Shown here in pieces: positions 57,841-64,000 of a DNA stretch of 64,000 nucleotides. A program made the translations under genes and the position numbers. Numbering within the stretch: position 1 is the stretch's first letter; every line of letters starts with the position of its first letter. The notes under the pieces were generated by a model that ran no database searches, was not told the origin of the DNA, and saw only the letters and a program-made list of their open reading frames with translations. The stretch comes from Rhodamnia argentea. Lineage: Eukaryota; Streptophyta; Magnoliopsida; Myrtales; Myrtaceae. The DNA is taken from contig NW_025955866.1 in assembly GCF_020921035.1 (NCBI RefSeq), positions 1 to 64,000 on the forward strand, given 5' to 3'.

Positions 57841-58156
57841 GTTATGTTATGCATTGCAAATATATTTGTAACAAATGCCCTTCCCCTTCTTGCAAAATGT
57901 TCGAACTTTCTTTTTCCTGGTTTTCGTGCCTGTCGCGTGATCGGTTAACGGGATATTCCTTGGAAACGACAAACTAAGAAAAAAAAATCCCCATGAATCG
58001 AAATTCGCACGTAACTTTTGATCCGGAAGGACTCACGGGGCCCGTAAGTAATTTTCGGAAAGCTCGTTCCGAACCGGTCACGATGGGCCCCGTTATGCCT
58101 TCCCGAGTGCATTTCTTGAGTCGCAAAAAAAATTAAAAAGTAAAAAACGAAAATGA

Positions 58157-58274
58157 GGGGTGCAACACGAGGACTTCCCAGGAGGTCACCCATCCCTAGT
58201 ACTACTCTCGCCCAAGCACGCTTAACCCGGAGTTCGATGGGATCCGGTGCATTAGTGCTGGTATGATCGCACCC
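58157..58274 (-). rRNA. 5S rRNA: 5S rRNA gene, copy 113
   Basis: 118 nt. s1 full, s2 TCGAAC, s3 TCCGGG, and one extra G in the intermediate element (CTAGGGATG). Confidence 0.92.
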
Positions 58275-58590
58275 GTTATGTTATGCATTGCAAATATATT
58301 TGTAACAAATGCCCTTCCCCTTCTTGCAAAATGTTCGAACTTTCTTTTTCCTGGTTTTCGTGCCCTGTCGCGTGATCGGTTAACGGGATATTCCTTGGAA
58401 ACGACAAACTAAGAAAAAAAATCCCCATGAATCGAAATTCGCACGTAACTTTTGATCCAGAAGGACTCACGGGGCCCGTAAGTACTTTTCGGAAAGCTCG
58501 TTCCGAACCGGTCACGATGGGCCCCGTTATGCCTTCCCGAGTGCATTTCTTGAGTCGCAAAAAAAATTAAAAAGTAAAAAACGAAAATGA

Positions 58591-58709
58591 GGGGTGCAAC
58601 ACGAGGACTTCCCAGGAGGTCACCCATCCTAGTACTACTCTCGCCCAAGCACGCTTAACTTCGGAGTTCTGATGGGATCCGGTGCATTAGTGCTGGTATG
58701 ATCGCACCC
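58591..58709 (-). rRNA. 5S rRNA: 5S rRNA gene, copy 114
   Basis: Full form, 119 nt. Confidence 0.98.
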
Positions 58710-59026
58710 GTTATGTTATGCATTGCAAATATATTTGTAACAAATGCCCTTCCCCTTCTTGCAAAATGTTCGAACTTTCTTTTTTCCTGGTTTTCGTGCC
58801 TCGTCGCGTGATCGGTTAACGGGATATTCCTTGGAAACGACAAACTAAGAAAAAAAATCCCCATGAATCGAAATTCGCACGTAACTTTTGATCCAGAAGG
58901 ACTCACGGGGCCCGTAAGTACTTTTCGGAAAGCTCGTTCCGAACCGGTCACGATGGGCCCCGTTATGCCTTCCCGAGTGCATTTCTTGAGTCGCAAAAAA
59001 AATTAAAAAGTAAAAAACGAAAATGA

Positions 59027-59148
59027 GGGGTGCAACACGAGGACTTCCCAGGAGGTCACCCATCCTAGTACTACTCTCGCCCAAGCACGCTTAACTCCGG
59101 AGTTCTGATGGGATCCGGTGCATTAGTGCTTTGGTATGATCGCACCAC
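59027..59148 (-). rRNA. 5S rRNA: 5S rRNA gene, copy 115
   Basis: 122 nt, the longest copy. s1 CCAAAGCACT, s2 full, s3 TCCGGAG, and an extra T at the 5' end (GTGGTGCG). Confidence 0.91.
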
Positions 59149-59466
59149 GTTATGTTATGCATTGCAAATATATTTGTAACAAATGCCCTTCCCCTTCTTG
59201 CAAAATGTTCGAACTTTCTTTTTTCCTTGTTTTCGTGCCCTGTCGCGTGATCGGTTAACGGGATATTCCTTGGAAACGACAAACTAAGAAAAAAAATCCC
59301 CATGAATCGAAATTCGCACGTAACTTTTGATCCGGAAGGACTCACGGGGCCCGTAAGTACTTTTCGGAAAGCTCGTTCCGAACCGGTCACGATGGGCCCC
59401 GTTATGCCTTCCCGAGTGCATTTCTTGAGTCGCAAAAAAAAATTAAAAAGTAAAAAACGAAAATGA

Positions 59467-59586
59467 GGGGTGCAACACGAGGACTTCCCAGGAGGTCACC
59501 CATCCTAGTACTACTCTCGCCCAAGCACGCTTAACTCCGGAGTTCTGATGGGATCCGGTGCATTAGTCTTTGGTATGATCGCACCC
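59467..59586 (-). rRNA. 5S rRNA: 5S rRNA gene, copy 116
   Basis: 120 nt. s1 CCAAAGACT; s2 full; s3 TCCGGAG. Confidence 0.94.
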
Positions 59587-59902
59587 GTTATGTTATGCAT
59601 TGCAAATATATTTGTAACAAATGCCCTTCCCCTTCTTGCAAAATGTTCGAACTTTCTTTTTCCTGGTTTTCGTGCCTGTCGCGTGATCGGTTAACGGGAT
59701 ATTCCTTGGAAACGACAAACTAAGAAAAAAAATCCCCATGAATCGAAATTCGCACGTAACTTTTGATCCGGAAGGACTCACGGGGCCCGTAAGTACTTTT
59801 CGGAAAGCTCGTTCCGAACCGGTCACGATGGGCCCCGTTATGCCTTCCCGAGTGCATTTCTTGAGTCGCAAAAAAAAATTAAAAAGTAAAAAACGAAAAT
59901 GA

Positions 59903-60021
59903 GGGGTGCAACACGAGGACTTCCCAGGAGGTCACCCATCCTAGTACTACTCTCGCCCAAGCACGCTTAACTCCGGAGTTACGATGGGATCCGGTGCATT
60001 AGTGCTGGTATGATCGCACCC
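59903..60021 (-). rRNA. 5S rRNA: 5S rRNA gene, copy 117
   Basis: 119 nt without indels. s2 reads TCGTAAC and s3 TCCGGAG; s1 full. Confidence 0.95.
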
Positions 60022-60336
60022 GTTATGTTATGCATTGCAAATATATTTGTAACAAATGCCCTTCCCCTTCTTGCAAAATGTTCGAACTTTCTTTTTCCTG
60101 GTTTTCGTGCCTGTCGCGTGATCGGTTAACGGGATATTCCTTGGAAACGACAAACTAAGAAAAAAAATCCCCATGAATCGAAATTCGCACGTAACTTTTG
60201 ATCCGGAAGGACTCACGGGGCCCGTAAGTACTTTTCGGAAAGCTCGTTCCGAACCGGTCACGATGGGCCCCGTTATGCCTTCCCGAGTGCATTTCTTGAG
60301 TCGCAAAAAAAATTAAAAAGTAAAAAACGAAAATGA

Positions 60337-60455
60337 GGGGTGCAACACGAGGACTTCCCGGGAGGTCACCCATCCTAGTACTACTCTCGCCCAAGCACGC
60401 TTAACTCCGGAGTTCTGATGGGATCCGGTGCATTAGTGCTGGTATGATCGCACCC
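60337..60455 (-). rRNA. 5S rRNA: 5S rRNA gene, copy 118
   Basis: Full length, 119 nt. s3 TCCGGAG; box C CCCGGG. Confidence 0.97.
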
Positions 60456-60773
60456 GTTATGTTATGCATTGCAAATATATTTGTAACAAATGCCCTTCCC
60501 CTTCTTGCAAAATGTTCGAACTTTCTTTTTTCCTGGTTTTCGTGCCCTGTCGCGTGATCGGTTAACGGGATATTCCTTGGAAACGACAAACTAAGAAAAA
60601 AAATCCCCATGAATCGAAATTCGCACGTAACTTTTGATCCGGAAGGACTCACGGGGCCCGTAAGTACTTTTCGGAAAGCTCGTTCCGAACCGGTCACGAT
60701 GGGCCCCGTTATGCCTTCCCGAGTGCATTTCTTGAGTCGCAAAAAAAAATTAAAAAGTAAAAAACGAAAATGA

Positions 60774-60892
60774 GGGGTGCAACACGAGGACTTCCCGGGA
60801 GGTCACCCATCCTAGTACTACTCTCGCCCAAGCACGCTTAACTTCGGAGTTCTGATGGGATCCGGTGCATTAGTGCTGGTATGATCGCACCC
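60774..60892 (-). rRNA. 5S rRNA: 5S rRNA gene, copy 119
   Basis: Full length, 119 nt. Box C CCCGGG. Confidence 0.98.
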
Positions 60893-61209
60893 GTTATGTT
60901 ATGCATTGCAAATATATTTGTAACAAATGCCCTTCCCCTTCTTGCAAAATGTTCGAACTTTCTTTTTTCCTGGTTTTCGTGCCTGTCGCGTGATCGGTTA
61001 ACGGGATATTCCTTGGAAACGACAAACTAAGAAAAAAAATCCCCATGAATCGAAATTCGCACGTAACTTTTGATCCAGAAGGACTCACGGGGCCCGTAAG
61101 TACTTTTCGGAAAGCTCGTTCCGAACCGGTCACGATGGGCCCCGTTATGCCTTCCCGAGTGCATTTCTTGAGTCGCAAAAAAAAATTAAAAAGTAAAAAA
61201 CGAAAATGA

Positions 61210-61328
61210 GGGGTGCAACACGAGGACTTCCCGGGAGGTCACCCATCCTAGTACTACTCTCGCCCAAGCACGCTTAACTTCGGAGTTCTGATGGGATCCG
61301 GTGCATTAGTGCTGGTATGATCGCACCC
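61210..61328 (-). rRNA. 5S rRNA: 5S rRNA gene, copy 120
   Basis: Full length, 119 nt. Box C CCCGGG. Confidence 0.98.
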
Positions 61329-61646
61329 GTTATGTTATGCATTGCAAATATATTTGTAACAAATGCCCTTCCCCTTCTTGCAAAATGTTCGAACTTTCTT
61401 TTTTCCTGGTTTTCGTGCCCTGTCGCGTGATCGGTTAACGGGATATTCCTTGGAAACGACAAACTAAGAAAAAAAATCCCCATGAATCGAAATTCGCACG
61501 TAACTTTTGATCCGGAAGGACTCACGGGGCCCGTAAGTACTTTTCGGAAAGCTCGTTCCGAACCGGTCACGATGGGCCCCGTTATGCCTTCCCGAGTGCA
61601 TTTCTTGAGTCGCAAAAAAAAATTAAAAAGTAAAAAACGAAAATGA

Positions 61647-61767
61647 GGGGTGCAACACGAGGACTTCCCAGGAGGTCACCCATCCTAGTACTACTCTCGC
61701 CCAAGCACGCTTAACTCCGGAGTTCTGATGGGATCCGGTGCATTAGTCTTTGGTATGATCGCTACCC
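61647..61767 (-). rRNA. 5S rRNA: 5S rRNA gene, copy 121
   Basis: 121 nt. s1 CCAAAGACT, s2 full, s3 TCCGGAG, and an extra A near the 5' end (GGGTAGCG). Confidence 0.92.
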
Positions 61768-62085
61768 GTTATGTTATGCATTGCAAATATATTTGTAACA
61801 AATGCCCTTCCCCTTCTTGCAAAATGTTCGAACTTTCTTTTTTCCTGGTTTTCGTGCCTGTCGCGTGATCGGTTAACGGGATATTCCTTGGAAAGCGACA
61901 AACTAAGAAAAAAAATCCCCATGAATCGAAATTCGCACGTAACTTTTGATCCGGAAGGACTCACGGGGCCCGTAAGTACTTTTCGGAAAGCTCGTTCCGA
62001 ACCGGTCACGATGGGCCCCGTTATGCCTTCCCGAGTGCATTTCTTGAGTCGCAAAAAAAAATTAAAAAGTAAAAAACGAAAATGA

Positions 62086-62203
62086 GGGGTGCAACACGAG
62101 GACTTCCCGGGAGGTCACCCATCCTAGTACTACTCTCGCCCAAGCACGCTTAACCCGGAGTTCTGATGGGATCCGGTGCATTAGTGCTGGTATGATCGCA
62201 CCC
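62086..62203 (-). rRNA. 5S rRNA: 5S rRNA gene, copy 122
   Basis: 118 nt. s1 and s2 full; s3 TCCGGG. Box C CCCGGG. Confidence 0.95.
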
Positions 62204-62523
62204 GTTATGTTATGCATTGCAAATATATTTGTAACAAATGCCCTTCCCCTTCTTGCAAAATGTTCGAACTTTCTTTTTTCCTGGTTTTCGTGCCCTGTCG
62301 CGTGATCGGTTAACGGGATATTCCTTGGAAACGACAAACTAAGAAAAAAAATCCCCATGAATCGAAATTCGCACGTAACTTTTGATCCCGGGAAGGACTC
62401 ACGGGGCCCGTAAGTACTTTTCGGAAAGCTCGTTCGAACCGGTCACGATGGGCCCCGTTATGCCTTCTTCCGAGTGCATTTCTTGAGTCGCAAAAAAAAT
62501 TAAAAAGTAAAAAACGAAAATGA

Positions 62524-62642
62524 GGGGTGCAACACGAGGACTTCCCGGGAGGTCACCCATCCTAGTACTACTCTCGCCCAAGCACGCTTAACTTCGGAGT
62601 TCTGATGGGATCCGGTGCATTAGTGCTGGTATGATCGCACCC
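62524..62642 (-). rRNA. 5S rRNA: 5S rRNA gene, copy 123
   Basis: Full length, 119 nt. Box C CCCGGG. Confidence 0.98.
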
Positions 62643-62958
62643 GTTATGTTATGCATTGCAAATATATTTGTAACAAATGCCCTTCCCCTTCTTGCAAAAT
62701 GTTCGAACTTTCTTTTTCCTGGTTTTCGTGCCCTGTCGCGTGATCGGTTAACGGGATATTCCTTGGAAACGACAAACTAAGAAAAAAAATCCCCATGAAT
62801 CGAAATTCGCACGTAACTTTTGATCCGGAAGGACTCACGGGGCCCGTAAGTACTTTTCGGAAAGCTCGTTCCGAACCGGTCACGATGGGCCCCGTTATGC
62901 CTTCCCGAGTGCATTTCTTGAGTCGCAAAAAAAATTAAAAAGTAAAAAACGAAAATGA

Positions 62959-63077
62959 GGGGTGCAACACGAGGACTTCCCGGGAGGTCACCCATCCTAG
63001 TACTACTCTCGCCCAAGCACGCTTAACTTCGGAGTTCTGATGGGATCCGGTGCATTAGTGCTGGTATGATCGCACCC
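62959..63077 (-). rRNA. 5S rRNA: 5S rRNA gene, copy 124
   Basis: Full length, 119 nt. Box C CCCGGG. Confidence 0.98.
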
Positions 63078-63393
63078 GTTATGTTATGCATTGCAAATAT
63101 ATTTGTAACAAATGCCCTTCCCCTTCTTGCAAAATGTTCGAACTTTCTTTTTCCTGGTTTTCGTGCCCTGTCGCGTGATCGGTTAACGGGATATTCCTTG
63201 GAAACGACAAACTAAGAAAAAAAATCCCCATGAATCGAAATTCGCACGTAACTTTTGATCCGGAAGGACTCACGGGGCCCGTAAGTACTTTTCGGAAAGC
63301 TCGTTCCGAACCGGTCACGATGGGCCCCGTTATGCCTTCCCGAGTGCATTTCTTGAGTCGCAAAAAAAATTAAAAAGTAAAAAACGAAAATGA

Positions 63394-63512
63394 GGGGTGC
63401 AACACGAGGACTTCCCGGGAGGTCACCCATCCTAGTACTACTCTCGCCCAAGCACGCTTAACTTCGGAGTTCTGATGGGATCCGGTGCATTAGTGCTGGT
63501 ATGATCGCACCC
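63394..63512 (-). rRNA. 5S rRNA: 5S rRNA gene, copy 125
   Basis: Full length, 119 nt. Box C CCCGGG. Confidence 0.98.
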
Positions 63513-63831
63513 GTTATGTTATGCATTGCAAATATATTTGTAACAAATGCCCTTCCCCTTCTTGCAAAATGTTCGAACTTTCTTTTTTCCTGGTTTTCGT
63601 GCCCTGTCGCGTGATCGGTTAACGGGATATTCCTTGGAAACGACAAACTAAGAAAAAAAAATCCCCATGAATCGAAATTCGCACGTAACTTTTGATCCGG
63701 AAGGACTCACGGGGCCCGTAAGTACTTTTCGGAAAGCTCGTTCCGAACCGGTCACGATGGGCCCCGTTATGCCTTCCCGAGTGCATTTCTTGAGTCGCAA
63801 AAAAAAATTAAAAAGTAAAAAACGAAAATGA

Positions 63832-63949
63832 GGGGTGCAACACGAGGACTTCCCGGGAGGTCACCCATCCTAGTACTACTCTCGCCCAAGCACGCTTAAC
63901 TCCGGAGTTCGATGGGATCCGGTGCATTAGTGCTGGTATGATCGCACCC
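63832..63949 (-). rRNA. 5S rRNA: 5S rRNA gene, copy 126
   Basis: 118 nt. s1 full, s2 TCGAAC, s3 TCCGGAG. Box C CCCGGG. Confidence 0.95.
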
Positions 63950-64000
63950 GTTATGTTATGCATTGCAAATATATTTGTAACAAATGCCCTTCCCCTTCTT

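Larger units (their letters stand above)
57093..64000 (-). repeat. 5S rDNA tandem array, right arm (16 units)
   Basis: Same unit and orientation as the left arm, with a mean period of about 436 bp. The spacer subtype is distinct. It has GAGTCGC in place of GAGCCGT before the A-run, AAAAAGTAAAAAAC in place of AAAAAATAAAAAAC, CCCCATGAATCG in place of CCCCGTCGATCG, and GGAAGGACTC or AGAAGGACTC in place of GGATGGACTC. It also has GTCGCGTGATCGG in place of GTTGCGTGATTAG, GATATTCCT in place of GATATCCCT, and TTTGTAACAAATG in place of TTTGCAATAAATG. Bases 63950-64000 are the promoter side of the last unit, cut by the window edge. Confidence 0.98.

Noticed and set aside
1-64000. CRISPR-like array, because of many regular direct repeats
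   Set aside because: Unit length is about 435 bp with an rRNA gene in each and no unique short spacers; this is eukaryotic 5S rDNA.

Overview
The window is almost entirely a plant 5S ribosomal DNA tandem array, interrupted by one LTR retrotransposon. The transcribed unit matches the standard angiosperm 5S rRNA, with box A, intermediate element and box C, a TATA-like tract near -25, GC at -12/-11, C at -1 and a T-rich terminator. The retrotransposon is a Tat/Ogre-like Ty3/gypsy element, a plant lineage. Both point to a flowering plant nuclear genome. The species cannot be named from the sequence.

Layout: 1-47814 is the left arm of the array, with 110 5S genes. 47815-57092 is the retrotransposon, with a 5-bp target duplication (AACGA). 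57093-64000 is the right arm, with 16 5S genes. All 126 genes lie on the minus strand, in units of about 435 bp (about 119 bp gene plus about 316 bp spacer). Removing the element and one target copy restores a normal 437-bp unit, so the two arms were once one array.

Shorthand used in the copy entries. The full-form gene is 119 nt. Three places inside the gene vary repeatedly. s1 is rRNA nt 14-21, full form CCAGCACT. s2 is nt 38-44, full form TCAGAAC, which becomes TCGAAC when one base is lost. s3 is nt 45-51, full form TCCGAAG. Variant s3 forms are TCCGAG (-1), TCCGGG (-1), TCCGG (-2), and TCCGGAG or TCCGAGG (no length change). Box C holds either CCTGGG (the usual state, not noted) or CCCGGG (noted). 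Coordinates run from the first G of the plus-strand GGGGTGC (gene 3' end) to the last C of CGCACCC (gene 5' end). Copies are numbered left to right. By hand count 32 of the 126 are full-form: 11 of copies 1-24, 4 of copies 25-94, 8 of copies 95-110 and 9 of copies 111-126.

The spacers are nearly uniform over copies 1-97. They then change step by step between about 42.3 and 47.8 kb into the type found to the right of the element. The retrotransposon is young (LTRs about 99% alike) but broken: only gag-like and integrase-like coding is recognisable. No protein-coding host gene was found. The many short open frames in the array come from translating 5S genes and spacers.
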